In this document: in pieces, positions 1-11,312 of the stretch
Layout of the letters: the number at the start of each line of letters is the position of its first letter
How positions within the stretch are numbered: the stretch's first letter is position 1
Assembly: GCF_958979055.1 (NCBI RefSeq)
Contig: NC_084889.1
Span: 30,694,761-30,758,760, forward strand
Reading direction: 5' to 3'
Length of the DNA: 64,000 nucleotides
Source of the DNA: Alnus glutinosa
Lineage: Eukaryota; Streptophyta; Magnoliopsida; Fagales; Betulaceae
Notes under the pieces: generated by a model
Databases searched by the model: none
What the model was told of the DNA's origin: nothing
The model's input: the letters and a program-made list of their open reading frames with translations, nothing else
Made by a program: the position numbers and the translations under genes

Positions 1-528
1 TTGTAAATGCTTCTAAATAACATCAAATATGGAGGGGCAGGAGACATCAGTGCCTTAACTAACATTCTAATCTAGTGAAACGAGAGTCAAACGTTTCGTT
101 TGATTTTATTATTATTTGGGAGGGAGGGGGGCTTATGCCCTTTCCATGGGTCCAGCTTATGACCAAGCAAATCAACAAGAAAAACAAAGAAACAAAACAA
201 AACAGGGCCTACAAGCAGGTTGAACAAAGCCCAAGCTTCACCTAGAATTGCTCAGCTTGTAAGGTAGGTACATGGAGTGATTGATCATTGCATAGGGACG
301 AAGGTTTTAAGAGAAAAAAGAGGACTATATCCCTTGGTTTAGCTCATTGACTAATTGGCTTTCTAGTAAAATAAAAGTGTGATTACAAAAAAGAAAACTG
401 AAAAGCAATCATGACAATCATATGTCAAAGTTAAGGCAAATAACCAGGCAACTTCAACCCAAATACAAAGCAAAAAGGAAAAACAACATATAGGCAAACA
501 TCACAAATTTGATTATTAACATTCATAC

Positions 529-735
529 CTGCAAAGATGCCAACAGTTGCCAGATTTGCAATCGCCATTGTCTGATATATTAGGTATTCAGTAATAAAAT
601 GACCAAACGCATAGATGAATGATAAGAAGGTAGCCAAATAAAGTGGCTTATTTTAAAGGTTAAATGCACAAAGAAAGCAAAGGGTGCAAGTTAAAAGTGT
701 CCAAACTCCAAATGTCCTTCCATGAACTTCAGTCA
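529..735 (-). pseudogene. ERG28: ERG28-like sterol-biosynthesis scaffold protein, one internal exon with in-frame stop
   Basis: Read on the minus strand, this 207-bp exon lies between an acceptor (TGTAG at 740-736) and a donor (G|GTATGA at 529-523). It encodes 68 codons beginning TEVHGRTFGVWTLLTCTLCF and ending ANLATVGIFA, which I recognise as the middle of plant ERG28. ERG28 is a small ER membrane protein that tethers the sterol C-4 demethylation enzymes. Codon 27 is TAA (653-655), falling between CAFNL and NKPLYL. The intron borders argue against a processed retrocopy. I could not find the expected first exon between 740 and 1777, and the last exon would lie off the left edge. Inference: a decayed or partial gene copy. 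A sequencing error at the stop is the alternative. Confidence 0.62.
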
Positions 736-1777
736 CTACAAAGAGGGGAAGAAATTGACACATAAACCACAAAATGAAATGGAAAAATTGAAAATTAATA
801 TGGCATAAGAGAGCATAGAAAAGAGAAAGAGAGGAAACTGTTGAAATCTCAATGAGGGAAAACTCATTCACTGCTAGCAAAAGTAAAATAATCAAACAAG
901 AAGAGTTAACCACTAAACCTTCTATTCATCTGTCTTAGATGTCCCGATTCATGCCATAATACAGATGCATATCATTAATTGATGCATGTGTTAAATATCA
1001 CACCAATATATTGCATAAAAAGAAGGTCACAATGTCAACATTGTGTGAAATTGTCATCAATCATCATTCACTTTATGTCCTTTAGCAGGCAATCAAATTG
1101 TAATTATAACTCCTCTACAAAGTATTCAAAAGTAAAAATAAAGACAAAAATAAACCCAGACAAGTTAGACCACTTTCAATGGCTTATTTATTTTTTAATA
1201 TAAAATAGTTAATTAAAACCCACTTTATCTAGTTTAGCTAAAGGATTTTAAAAAGCACCATCTATCCGATTATGGATTATCTATTCTAAACTCTATTTCT
1301 CTCCCTTAAAAAAGAAAAAAAATTATAGATGTGTGAATAGTACAACTCCACGTGTAGAGTTGCACGGTTAACAAGTGGTAGCTAAATCTATTCTAGCTTT
1401 TGAATAGATAAACCAATAGAAGACTTTTTTGCATTTTTATTATTTATTCTAGACAAAAGTGAATTTTACATAATTCAAAATGTGAGTGCTCTTAGTAGGC
1501 GGGATACTGTCCAGATCATATCTTTATAACTGGTTGTATTTTCATAGGCAGACATCCATGTATGATCATATTGTTATCTGGGTTATCCCTCTTTTTTAGT
1601 GGCCTAAATTTTATAAGAATTTAAATGAACATAAGGGGATCGGAGGCTAAAGAAGAAATCCATTTTTAAAAAGAAAGATAAAGGTTCTATCATTAATAGT
1701 GTATAAGACAGATAAAGAACTATCAAGCAAAGGATTACAAGAGGATATAAAGCGTAAACATGATCTAATTAATTCTT
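736..1777. other. Non-coding spacer with a degraded MITE-like stretch
   Basis: No supportable gene. About 1150-1490 resembles the arms of the Harbinger-type MITE at 9915-10539 (shared words such as CCGATTATnnATTATCTATTCT), so it may be a decayed relative. The rest is AT-rich and featureless to me. Confidence 0.35.
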
Positions 1778-2164
1778 TCAGTCCTCGTACGTGCGGCACT
1801 CGTCGGTCTCCGGGTTGTCCTTGCAGTAGGTCTCCAACGGGTCGGACTCTTTCTTCCTGTCACGTGCGTGGCTAGCCGCGGCGCTGAGCTCCTCCACCTC
1901 GTCCCATGCCGCAACGCACTCGCCGCTCACCGGGTCATCGGAGCACGCGCTCTCAGCCTGCTTGATGCTCTCCGCCACCTTTTCCGATATCTTATCCGGT
2001 GCTGCAGCCAGGGGTCTGACGACGTGCATGCGACCGGCTCCGGCCAACTGGGTGGACCTCTTCCAAGGGTGGCTGAGCCATGGGCTCTTCAAAGCCTTTG
2101 GCGAGTCGGCTGCCTTGGCCAACACTGTAGGGGTTGAGAGGTTTACGCCGGCTATTGTTGCCAT
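1778..2164 (-). CDS. CP12: Calvin cycle protein CP12, chloroplastic
   Basis: Single-exon gene of 128 residues. CP12 is a redox-controlled, largely disordered stromal protein that links GAPDH and phosphoribulokinase into an inactive complex in darkness, so shutting down the Calvin-Benson cycle. Seen here: an N-terminal stretch rich in Ser, Ala and Lys (about residues 1-53), fitting a transit peptide. The mature part carries the AWDEVEEL core (86-93) and two cysteine pairs, C74/C83 and C114/C123, each closing a short loop as expected for the two regulatory disulfides. The C-terminal tail ends DECRTYED, the part that inserts into GAPDH. The ATG at 2164 gives the normal family length and follows an A-rich leader. 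No break is seen and it looks functional. The exact CP12 subtype is not assigned. Confidence 0.95.
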   Translation of the reverse strand: MATIAGVNLSTPTVLAKAADSPKALKSPWLSHPWKRSTQLAGAGRMHVVRPLAAAPDKISEKVAESIKQAESACSDDPVSGECVAAWDEVEELSAAASHARDRKKESDPLETYCKDNPETDECRTYED

Positions 2165-2320
2165 TCTGGTTGTTTCTTCTTCTTCGTGAAGTGTTGTGGT
2201 AGTAAATGTTTGGGGATACGATAACGAGAAGCCATATTATTGGAATCTGAAATGTTTTATGAACACACACATCTTATCAGGTGGGAGCCAATTCTGAGCT
2301 CCCACGTCAGACCGACTTTC
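2165..2320 (-). promoter_or_regulatory. CP12 upstream region with light-type motifs
   Basis: On the minus strand upstream of the CP12 start there is an I-box/GATA word (GATAAGA, plus-strand 2272-2278) and, about 25 bp further out, an ACGT-core element (TGACGTGGG, plus 2301-2309). GATA plus ACGT elements close together are the classic arrangement in light-regulated photosynthesis genes. No convincing TATA box; CATAAAAC near 2255-2262 is a weak candidate. Motif presence only. Confidence 0.45.
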
Positions 2321-2469
2321 AGATATTTTCCGCATAAAACGACGGCCATTTCTACACCATAGAAAATGATTCTATTGGATTAATTAGTTACTGTTCCGTA
2401 ATCGTCTTTTCCTCCTTCTGTCTTCTATGGGGTTGGCGCTTTTATCTCTTCATATTTTTGGCTTATGCG

Positions 2470-2625
2470 AAGAGAAAAGTGAAAGAGAGGAATGGGTTTC
2501 AACTTCGAAGGACGGACACGTACGTCGCACACATGAAAGCATGTCATAGATGGGAAAACTCTGCGATAGTCACGTGACCTTGCTCTTCGCGTTTGAAGCA
2601 GTCAAAAGAAAGATGAGCATCTTTC
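2470..2625 (+). repeat. Dispersed segment, copy 1 (G-box palindrome block)
   Basis: This stretch is clearly similar to 11448-11605 and 19582-19740. All three share AGTGAAAGAGAGGAATGGGTTT, the GAAGGACGGACA word, a TCACGTGA palindrome (here about 2570-2577) and GTTTGAAGCAGTCAAAAG. It sits about 300 bp upstream of CP12 but does not resemble the CP12-proximal region. Confidence 0.7.
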
Positions 2626-3610
2626 TTTGTTTTGATAGATGAAGATGCTGGAGCCGTGATATTGGTTTTTGTGGATTGATTACTCTAAAGCTAAATAGAT
2701 CTTGGTTGGAGACTTGGAGGCAAGACAAATCCGGCTGATACCTTTGCTGGAGAGACATTTTGGACTTGCAGAGACAAACCCAGTCGAAGAGAGGGGTCGA
2801 TGCAGAAAGCCCATTTGTGCGGCCAGTGCGGGATAAGCCATACACTGCCCAGTGTCGCCACGCCACTTTCCACGGTCCAGCCCAGCGCCAACAAGCTTCA
2901 GCACTGTCGGATTTGTTTCCAGCGCTTCCCACTGTCTTCCATGGCTGTTTTCAGGTCCTTCATCCACGTCTTAGCATTTCTGGCGAATCCTTTAGTTTCC
3001 ACCTCCGGCATCCTTCGACACTTCGTTGTTCTGATTCAGAAAGAAAGAAAGAAGCATTTATTTTGTGTTGTTGAGAAATGTTGAGATGCGAAGATTGTTT
3101 TCTTCGTGGTTCTGGTTCGGCAAGAAAGAAAGAATAGGTTATTTTGTTCGTGAAAAAAAGAAAAAAAAGGAAAGCAAAGAAATTAAGAAAAAAAAAATCC
3201 GGTCAAAAAGAACAAGAAGAGGAGAAAAGTAAAGTTGGAAAAAAAAAGAAAAAGAAAAGAAAAATCAAATAAAGTCAAGCTGCATACCTTTAGGCCATTT
3301 GTTTAGCCCAATTGTTAGGTTTGGTTTTGGTGGTTAAAATGTTGATCGAGGCCTATTTTCTGGTATGGTTCAAATTCAGGTCTATTTCAGCCTATTGTTG
3401 GTGATTTTATTTTGGCTTATAGTTGGTCTATAATTTTTTTTTCTTAATTTTTTTTACATTTGTGGTATTGTTTAAAATTCATGTCCATTTTAGCTCATAG
3501 TTGACTTTGATTTTTTGGCCTATAATTAACCTATTGAAATTTAAGGCGCATCTCCAACCATCGTCATTGACTTCCTCCGGTCATTGTTGTCGACCGTTGT
3601 CATATCCAGC
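2626..3610. other. Non-coding spacer
   Basis: No gene I can support. Overlapping ORFs on both strands at 2690-3080 share no recognised domain and look like chance. Purine-rich AAAGAAA runs occupy 3140-3270. Confidence 0.4.
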
Positions 3611-3620
3611 AAAAAAAAAA

Positions 3621-4274
3621 GGGATAATTGCACCATTGGTCTCTGTGGTATTTCATAATTATTTTTCACTCCCTATGGTTTAAAAAGTGCATAGGAGGTC
3701 TTTGTGGTATGCAATAATTACAAATCGATCCCTGGCGTCAAATTCTGTTAAAATTTTTAACAGATTCCATCAAATACCACGTCAGTTCCACGTGTTGCCA
3801 TCTTATTGGCGACATGTGGCGCTGACATGCACATCTTAATAAAATAATATAAATTTATTAATAAATAAATAAATATACTTATTATTTTTTTTAAAAAAAA
3901 AAAATGGGGCAAGGGGTTGGCCGCGCGCCACCCCCAGTGGCCGGGGGTGGCTGCCACCCCCTTGCCCCATTTTTTCTTTTATTTTGCTTTTTGTTTTTTT
4001 TTTTTTAAAAAAATAAGTATATTTATTTATTTTTTAATAAATTTATATTATTTTATTAAGATGTGCATGTCAGCGCCATGTGTCGCCAATAAGATGGCGA
4101 CACGTGGCACTGACGTGGTATTTTACGGAATCTGTTAAAAAATTTAACAGAATTTGACGCCAGTGATCGATTTGTAATTATTGCATACCACAAGGACTTT
4201 CCATGCACTTTTTAAACCATAGGGAGTGAAAAATAATTATGGCATACCACAGGGACCAACGGTGCAATTATCCA
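3621..4274. mobile_element. Fold-back element with long inverted repeats and GC-rich centre
   Basis: The left arm starts GGATAATTGCACCATTGGTC (3622) and the right arm ends with its near-complement, finishing ATTATCC at 4273. The arms pair over roughly 300 bp each, including matching CACGTGTTGCCATC/GATGGCGACACGTGG blocks. The centre (3904-3970) is a GC-rich palindrome of GGGGTGGC/GCCACCCC type. No transposase. Poly-A on both flanks (3611-3620 and 4274-4280) hides the target duplication. Related elements lie at 19796-20646 and 55521-56251. Confidence 0.75.
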
Positions 4275-4567
4275 AAAAAATAATTAAAAAAAAAAACTTA
4301 TTACAAACTCAAGCTTTTAAATTGTTACACCTTGAGTTTGAAGAGGAATGTTAGAATATAAGAAAATGTATACATAATCCCATCAAACTACTACCTCATT
4401 GTTAATGTCCCTTCAAACTTTTAATTGTATCAATATCTTCTCAAACTATCAAAAAATGTCAATGACCCTCTAAGACCAACAAAAACACAAAAATAACCCT
4501 AAACTTTGTTCAATAAGACAAAAATAACTCTAAAAACAAAGACCACTCCTTAAGCCCTTTTTATTAC

Positions 4568-4715
4568 GTGAAACTGCTTGATACATCTCTCCACCAACTC
4601 AGTACTCTTTACGGTCTTTTGTGGGGCGAATACAATTCATGTGAATGAATATGAACTGCTTTTTTTTTTTCATGAATTTTTTCGTTTTTGAAAGGCATTT
4701 ATTTATTTATTAATC
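4568..4715 (-). repeat. Dispersed segment, inverted copy
   Basis: Reverse complement of the block at 23300-23465: the AAGCAGTTCATnTTCATTCAC word, the GAATTGTATTC word and the GAGTTGGTGGAGA word occur in the same order. The TCACGTGAA palindrome of the other copies is changed to TCACATGAA here. Confidence 0.7.
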
Positions 4716-5144
4716 TAATTTTTTATTTATTCAATAAACATAGTTCTTAAATCGAACCACATAAAATTTTTGTTTATATTTGGATTTATTGCACTTTTCA
4801 TTTTATGATCTATATCTTTTCTTTAGGTCCATGATCAGCATGCGTTGAGAAGTCACATTTATGAGAAGTCACTAGACTCAAAATCACGGTGCTAAATTAA
4901 TTCATTGCCCTTGTTATTGTTCTTAAAATACTCTTATGTAGTTCCTTGAATTTTCAACTTGACTCAAAAACCAGAGTGTTTCTGTTGAATAGTCATTGAA
5001 ATTGCAATCGACCATTGTGTATCTTTCTTGGTTTTGGTAACTGCATTCTGACTACAAACTTTAAGCAAGTCATTTTATCGAGATCAGAGACCCTTAGCAA
5101 GACTCAAACTCAAAATATATTTTTAGCAATGTTTGATATTGTTT
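4716..5144. other. Non-coding spacer before Copia element 1
   Basis: AT-rich, no gene or structured element recognised. Ends with CTCCC (5145-5149), the left copy of the Copia 1 target duplication. Confidence 0.4.
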
Positions 5145-5149
5145 CTCCC

Positions 5150-5322
5150 TGTTAGAATATTCTGAATATATATTTTAGCATTTATCATATATGTTGATTT
5201 ACCATAATTTATGTTTCTTTGTATAAGTTGATTTATTCAGCCATAAATAGGACCCTCTTGTACACAGTTTAATATACACATAAATATAATATTCTATTCA
5301 GCATTCTTCAGTTATTTTAATA
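5150..5322 (+). repeat. 5' LTR of Copia element 1
   Basis: Starts TGTTAGAATATTCTG and matches 8868-9036. Contains CATAAATAGGACCC, a TATA-like promoter word, near 5242. Terminal CA is changed to TA at 5321-5322. Confidence 0.9.
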
Positions 5323-5602
5323 TGGTATTAGAGTCAAGTTTCTGTGTCTAGTATACTAGGATCGTCCTGAGCACCGTCACGTGCCAAACAATTTTTTTTT
5401 TTAATTTTTTTAATTTTTTTGTTAGACAACCGACTCTACACGCTGCCCGGCCACCACGGGCCACTTTCGTCAATGTTCTTCCAAATTGAGCACCAGAACC
5501 CAGATCAGAGAAGGCCGATCTACCCTTCGGTGGAGTCTACGTGCCCAAACGTAACCTCCTCGTCATAAGGTTGCTGCTGTCACTCATCCTAATGCACCAG
5601 AT

Positions 5603-8600
5603 ATGTCTCTTACCAGCATTGCACCCTCACCTAATACCCTTTCTCCCACAAAAATTGAGGCACTTATTCATCAGGTTGTCTCTAAGTCCAATCTCAATAC
5701 CGTCATGTCCACCACCCCAGGTACTTCTTATTGGTTTATTGACTCTGCTTGTTGTAATCACATGACACCAGACTCTTCCCTCTTTTCCTTCAAATCTGTT
5801 TTACCTAGTCCTACCAATATTTACACTGCTAATGGTACACAGCTAAATGCTAGTCACATAAGGTCAGTTTCTACTCCTCAATTGTCTATGTCTAATACCT
5901 ACTTTGTGCCTAATCTTTCATTAAATCTTTTATCTGTTGGTCAACTTTGTGTACTTGGCCTTGAATTACATTTTTCTAATCGAGGTTGTGATGTGCAGGA
6001 TCTGCAGACGGGGCAGCTAATTGGGACTGATCGTAAGGTTGGACGTTTGTTTGAGCTTTCATCTCTCCATCTTATAGCTTCTCCCTACTGTATCTGCTGC
6101 TACTCCATCTTGGTTGCCATCCACAACTCTCAGTTTATGGCATTCTCGTTTGGGTTATGCTTCTGTTTCTCGGGTTAGTTCTTTAGCTAATTAGCTCACA
6201 GTGGTCAGTTAGGGTCTATTGGGTCTGAGTCGTTTGATTGTGTTGTGTCTCAGCTTGGAAAGCAAAGTGCTTTACCTTTTAATAAAAGTGACTCTGTTTC
6301 TTCCTCTCCTTTTAATTTGGTGCATTCTGATGTATGGAGCCCTGCGCCCATTCCTACTATGGGGGGATCTCGTTATTTTGTGATATTTGCGGATGATTTT
6401 TCTCGATACACATGTCTTTATTTTTTACAAAATTGGTTTGAAGTTCCAAAAATTTATTCTAAATTTCAAAAAATGGTTCACACCCAATTTTCCCGCAATA
6501 TCAAAATTTTTCGGTCTGATAATGCCATAGAGTATCGTGAATCTATCTTTCTTACCACTCTCAAACAAAATGACACTCTTCCCCATCGTTCGTGTCCTAG
6601 TACTTCTCAACAAAATGGTCATGCTGAACGCAAGCATCAACACATCTTAGACATGGTTTAGACTTTGCTCCTTTCAGCTTTTATCCCTGAACATTTTTGG
6701 GGAGAGGCTGCTCTTATTGCTGTTTACACTATCAATAGAGTCCCATCTCCCACTACCCTCAATAAGTCTCCTTATGAACTTCTGTATGATTCTCCTCCTA
6801 ATTATCAATTACTTCGTGTTTTTAGTTGCTTTTGTTTTGTTCTCCTTCAACCCCATGAACACATTAAATTAAAACCATGTTCTCGCCTTTGTTTTTTTCA
6901 TGGTTATGACATTGAGCATAAAGGTTATCGTTGTTATGATCCTATTGCTAAACGTCTTTGCATCTCTCGTTATGTCACATTCTGGGAGCATCGGTTCTTT
7001 AGTAGCATGGAGTCTTTTCCTCCTAGTCCTTCTAGTGCCTCGCCTATCTTTTCTGATGTCTCTTTTGATTTGCTCCCCGAACCTACTAATCTTGATGCAG
7101 GGACTATAAGTTCTTTTGATTTGCTCCCCGAATCTACTAATCTTGATGCAGGGACTATAAGCTCTTCTGACGACTTCTTGACGAGTGACTCCAATATACT
7201 TGACCCGCCTGCTGATCCACCTACTACCTCTTCTGAGACTCCCCACTTCTCTCCCTGTCGCTCAACTTGGGTAAAAACTCTTCCCACTCATCTTTGTGAT
7301 ATCATTGTTTTTCTACCATTGCTACTTTTCACGAACCTCACTCTTTTCGTGAGGCTCGTACTGACCCTCTTTGGCAGAAAGCTATGTCTGAAGAACTCTC
7401 TGCTCTCTCCAAAACTCACACTTGGGACTTAGTTGATCTCTCTTCGAGAAAAACTGCAGTGGGGTGCAAGTGGGTATACAAGATTAAGACAAAATCTGAT
7501 GGATCTGTTGAGCGATACAAGGCACGTCTTGTGGCTAAGGAGTTCAATCAGGAGTATGGTATGATTATGAAGAGACGTTTGCACCGGTAGCTCGACTTAC
7601 CTCTATCCACTCCATTCTTGTAGTTGCCTCTGTGCGTCACTAGGATCTTTTTCAGATGGATGTGAAAAATGCATTTCTCAATGGTGATCTCAATGAAGAA
7701 GTGTGTATGCAGCCTCCCCCTGGATACACTCATCCGCCGCACAAAGTTTGTCGTCTTCGTCGGGCATTGTATGGGTTGAAACAGGCTCCCCATGCTTGGT
7801 TTGCAAAATTCAGCTCTACTATTGCTCAGATTGGTTTTGTTTCTAGCTCCTATGATTCTGCATTGTTTATTCGGCGGTTTTATGCTGGGCTTATTCTTCT
7901 CCTACTATATGTTGATAATATGATTATTACCGAAGATGATACTGTTGGTATTCGTAATCTTCAAAAAAATATGTGTCAGCAATTTGAGATGTTGGGTTCC
8001 CTCAGCTATTTCCTTGGCTTGTAAGTCTCTTCTGATTCAGATGGCTATTATCTCTCTCAGGCTAAATATGCTTCTGATCTCCTCTCTCGAGCTGGCATTA
8101 CTAATTGTAAAACTGTTGATAGCCCTTTAGAGACGAATGTCAAGCTTCGAGCCACTGATGGTGAGCCACTGCCTGATTCCACTCTCTACAGATAGTTAGT
8201 TGGGAGCCTCATCTATCTTACTGTCACACGACCGGATCTTGCCTATGCGGTTCATCTTGTCAATCAGTTTATGACCGCACCATGCTCAGTTCACTATGTT
8301 GTTGTTCTTCGCATCATTCGCTATGTGAAGGGCACCTTATTTCATGGTTTGCATTTTTCTTCTCACTCATCTTTAGACTTACATGTGTATTTAGATGCTG
8401 ATTGGGTAGGTGATCCCACTGACCGTCGTTCCACCATGGGTTATTGTTTTCTACTTGGTAATTCTCTCATCTCTTGGCGTAGCAAGAACCAATCTGTTGT
8501 TGCCCGCTCCAGTACTGAGGCTTAGTATCGCGCTTTTGCTGACACCACCTCTGAGCTCCTCTGGCTCCGTTGGCTCCTACATGATATGGGTGCTACTCAG

Positions 8601-8855
8601 ACATCTAGTTCTCCTATATTCTGTGACAGTCGGAGTGCTATTCAGATTGCACACAACGATGTATTTCACAAACGCACTAAACATATTGAGATCGAATGTC
8701 ATTTTGTGCGTCATCATCTCTTGCAGGGAACTCTCCACCTTTGTCTAATTGCTTTTGTTGATCAGTTGGCTGATGTGTTCACCAAAGCGCATCCACTTGG
8801 ACGTTTCTGTGATCTTGTTTCCAAACTCAAATTGACTTCAACATTACCACCTTGA
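5603..8855 (+). pseudogene. Degenerate Copia pol (protease, integrase, RT, RNase H)
   Basis: Broken reading frames in pol order. Protease-like WFIDSACCNHMT appears near 5730 (DSA where DSG/DTG is usual). The integrase core spans 6245-6661 with HSDVW, FRSDN and NGHAERKH carrying the D, D, E residues, then the integrase C-terminal part (6665 on). RT starts near 7384 (GCKWVYKIKTKSDG) and continues at 7656-8024 with MDVKNAFLNGDL and YGLKQAPHAWF. The catalytic YVDD box reads YVDN. RNase H follows at 8271-8525 (DADWVGDPTDRRST) and 8586-8855. Frames change near 7270-7384 and 7575-7656, and there are several in-frame stops (for example 6176, 6659, 8022 and 8523). Not functional. Confidence 0.92.
7061..7162 (+). 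repeat. 51-bp tandem duplication inside Copia 1 pol
   Basis: Two adjacent 51-bp copies (7061-7111 and 7112-7162) differing at only a couple of bases and preserving the frame: a 17-codon repeat (SFDLLPEPTNLDAGTIS) in the variable integrase-RT linker. Confidence 0.9.
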
Positions 8856-8867
8856 GTTTGAGAGGGG

Positions 8868-9036
8868 AATATATTCTAAATATATATTTTAGCATTTACC
8901 GTATATGTTGATTTACCATAATTTATGTTTCTTTTTATAAGTTGATTTATTTAGCTATAAATAGGACCCTCTTGTATTCAGTTTAATATACACAGAAATA
9001 TAATATTCTATTCAGCATTCTTCACATATTTTAACA
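8868..9036 (+). repeat. 3' LTR of Copia element 1
   Basis: Follows the purine tract GAGTTTGAGAGGGG. The first bases (TGTTA) of the LTR are missing or changed; the end TTTTAACA is intact and abuts CTCCC. Confidence 0.9.
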
Positions 9037-9041
9037 CTCCC

Positions 9042-9911
9042 TAGACAATCAAATGAATCTTGATTATCCAATTGGCAGGAAGGTAAATCATCCCTTCTCA
9101 TCTAGATCTTAACAATTGTAAATGTACGAGAATGTAAAGAGAGCATGTTTTGATAATTAAGAACAGAACATTGGTTAGAAAGAAGTATGAAAATTTTAGA
9201 AACGTGGAACTGAAAAGGAGTGCAGACTGGCGGACATTTTGTATTAACAAGGAAATTATCAGGCACTTGTAACTCGGCCATCGAGGTTCTACCGTCAGAC
9301 TCAGCTGACATCTCCACATTCAAAGGCATTCCTCTTGCTAATTAGTAAACCAAAACCTCAACACAAATACAAAATGCACTTGTCAAAATCCCTACAAGCT
9401 AAGATATAATTTGCTCAAGCATTCAGATTTCACTTCTCTTTGTTTCAAAAGCCAAAAATACAGAGATTTTAGCTTTAAGAAGCACGAAAAAGCACTTCCA
9501 ATATGCAAAACATTAATCCCATTTCATCGGAGTATAAGAAAGATCCAAAACTTTGGGATTTGCCACCCCTTTTCTTTCTTTCTTTCAATGTTAAACACAG
9601 ATCTCTTGCTTGAGGTACACAACCCCACATGCGCGCACAAATCTTGCACCTTGTCCCCTGGGTTCACCAGAACACATCAACATTGCCGATCTTTTGCTGA
9701 ACAATCCCTTTATGGGCCGGAGTGAGTGTTCTTATTAAAAACTGTATATGGAATTTTTAGTTTAGTTTTTTTTTCATGTTGGGTCAACGAAGATGACATT
9801 GGTGTGTAATTCTGATCTATTAACATGAACTGAAAATTGAAAGAAAAGATACATTAGGAGAAATATATTATTTAATAACTACATAAAAAAAAAAGAGAGT
9901 ACTAATTTAAC
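9042..9911. other. Non-coding spacer, no gene recognised
   Basis: Minus-strand 9186-9329 reads MPLNVEMSAESDGRTSMAEL and onwards with a possible donor after it, but I recognise no family and see no partner exon, so I do not call a gene. A plus-strand ORF at 9411-9725 has no known motif. Confidence 0.35.
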
Positions 9912-9914
9912 TTA

Positions 9915-10539
9915 GAGCATTTATAATGGATTGTCTAAATTTCAATCTATTCTAGATAACTAAAACCTACTTATTGCTAGTTTAACTATCCACTCTTAAA
10001 ACTATCATCTAACCGATTATCTAAATTTTTTATCTATTTTATTAAAATAATCATTTTTTTTTTTTTTTTTTATTATTCTTTTTGTTAAAACCTCATATTC
10101 ACTCATCCCGGCCATGCTTTCCACCGAAACACCAGAATCTGCCTCTCCCTCATTTTCGTCTTCTCCTTCTCCGGGTGCGATCTGTCCACATGGCTCTAGA
10201 GCATGCTCTCTGAGTTTAACCCCCCACCTACCAATCAATTCAATCCTATGGTTTCCATCGACTCACCGTTGGAGCTCCGCCGATTCCTCTCAACGATTTG
10301 TTTTTGGGCCCAGCCGGGGACGCAGGAGCAAAAGCCACCGACCTGCCCAAGCAACAACCATCGGCGATACAAAGAGAGGGACACGCAGGGACGCACGAGA
10401 GAAAGAAGAAAGCCAGAGAGAAAAGGCAGGCGAAAGGAGAGAATAGAAAAGTAGAAGTTTCAGGAGAGAGAAGAAGACAAAAATTAATAAAATAATAATA
10501 GGTTCACGGTAGGTTATACATAATCCACTGTAAATGCTC
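9915..10539. mobile_element. PIF/Harbinger-type MITE
   Basis: Inverted ends GAGCATTTATAATGGATT (left) and the complement of GAGCATTTACAGTGGATT (right). Flanks TTA (9912-9914) and TCA (10540-10542) fit the 3-bp TTA/TAA target preference with one change. 625 bp, no transposase. The ends recall the element at 32639-33448. Confidence 0.65.
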
Positions 10540-11312
10540 TCAGAGTAAATAAGTTGATTTAGAGTAGGATTGGGATTAGCAAATACCACTTGTCTATCAA
10601 AATTAAATTTGGTGCCAAAAAAAAAAAAAAAAAAAAATTTAGTTAAGTCTAGCAGAAATGTCAGTATCCTGTTGTTCTAGACATTGACATTTACTTAAAA
10701 TCAAAACATCCAACAATCAACATTCACTTAAAATCAAAGACAGTTATTTGTCAAACTTCTTCTTCAGCCTTCCTTGTTGGTAGCATTTTTCTTCAGCTTT
10801 CCCTTGTTGATAGCAGTTCCCTTCGACATTCACTTAAAATCAAAATATCAAACCATCAACATTCACTAACATAGTTATTTGGCAAACGTCTTCTTCAGCT
10901 TTCCCTTGTTGGTAGCATTTTCTTTCTTAATATCCAATGTCATATAGAAGATACTTATCTGCTTCAGGTTTTCCATTGAGACTCGATGGTCTCATTACAT
11001 TTTCGTAACCGTCTTTTCCCAATCGTTTACCCCAATTATTTTTGATGGAGTAAAAATTGGTGCCTTCATCCTGCAACTATCACCAAATAAGGAATAACCA
11101 AAGAACGGTTAGCTTGTTAAGCAACACAATGAGTCATATTAGTTATGAATAAAACAATAAAACAAAGCAATAGATATATATTCATCTAAACTTAAAAGAA
11201 TGAAAAACAAGTTAGATATAATTCTAAAAAAATATATACCTGTTGTGTATATTCCCAACACCGCTTATTCCAGTGAACAAAATTATTACATTTTCTCCAT
11301 CATTCAGGTGAA
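10540..11312. other. Non-coding spacer with short degenerate repeats
   Basis: 10740-10935 holds two or three imperfect copies of a phrase like CTTCTTCAGCTTTCCCTTGTTGGTAGCA with ATTCACTTAAAATCAAA. No gene seen. Confidence 0.4.

Larger units (their letters stand above)
5150..9036 (+). mobile_element. Ty1/Copia LTR retrotransposon 1 (old, gag-less)
   Basis: Boundaries are fixed by a 5-bp target duplication, CTCCC at 5145-5149 and 9037-9041. Short LTRs (about 170 bp) enclose a primer-binding site at 5323-5335 resembling the initiator tRNA-Met site but altered at two positions, and a purine tract at 8855-8867. Domain order protease, integrase, reverse transcriptase, RNase H identifies Copia. Only about 280 bp separate the primer site from the protease, so gag has been lost. 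LTRs differ at about 12 of 163 aligned positions by my count, older than Copia element 2. Confidence 0.93.

Noticed and set aside
1868..2270. Overlapping ORFs in other frames and strand over CP12
   Set aside because: Shadows of the CP12 gene.
4568..4715. Interpretation as a separate transposon
   Set aside because: No terminal repeats or duplication; it is an inverted copy of the dispersed segment.
9098..9329. Minus-strand ORF MPLNVEMSAESDG... as a gene exon
   Set aside because: No family recognised, no partner exons, length compatible with chance.
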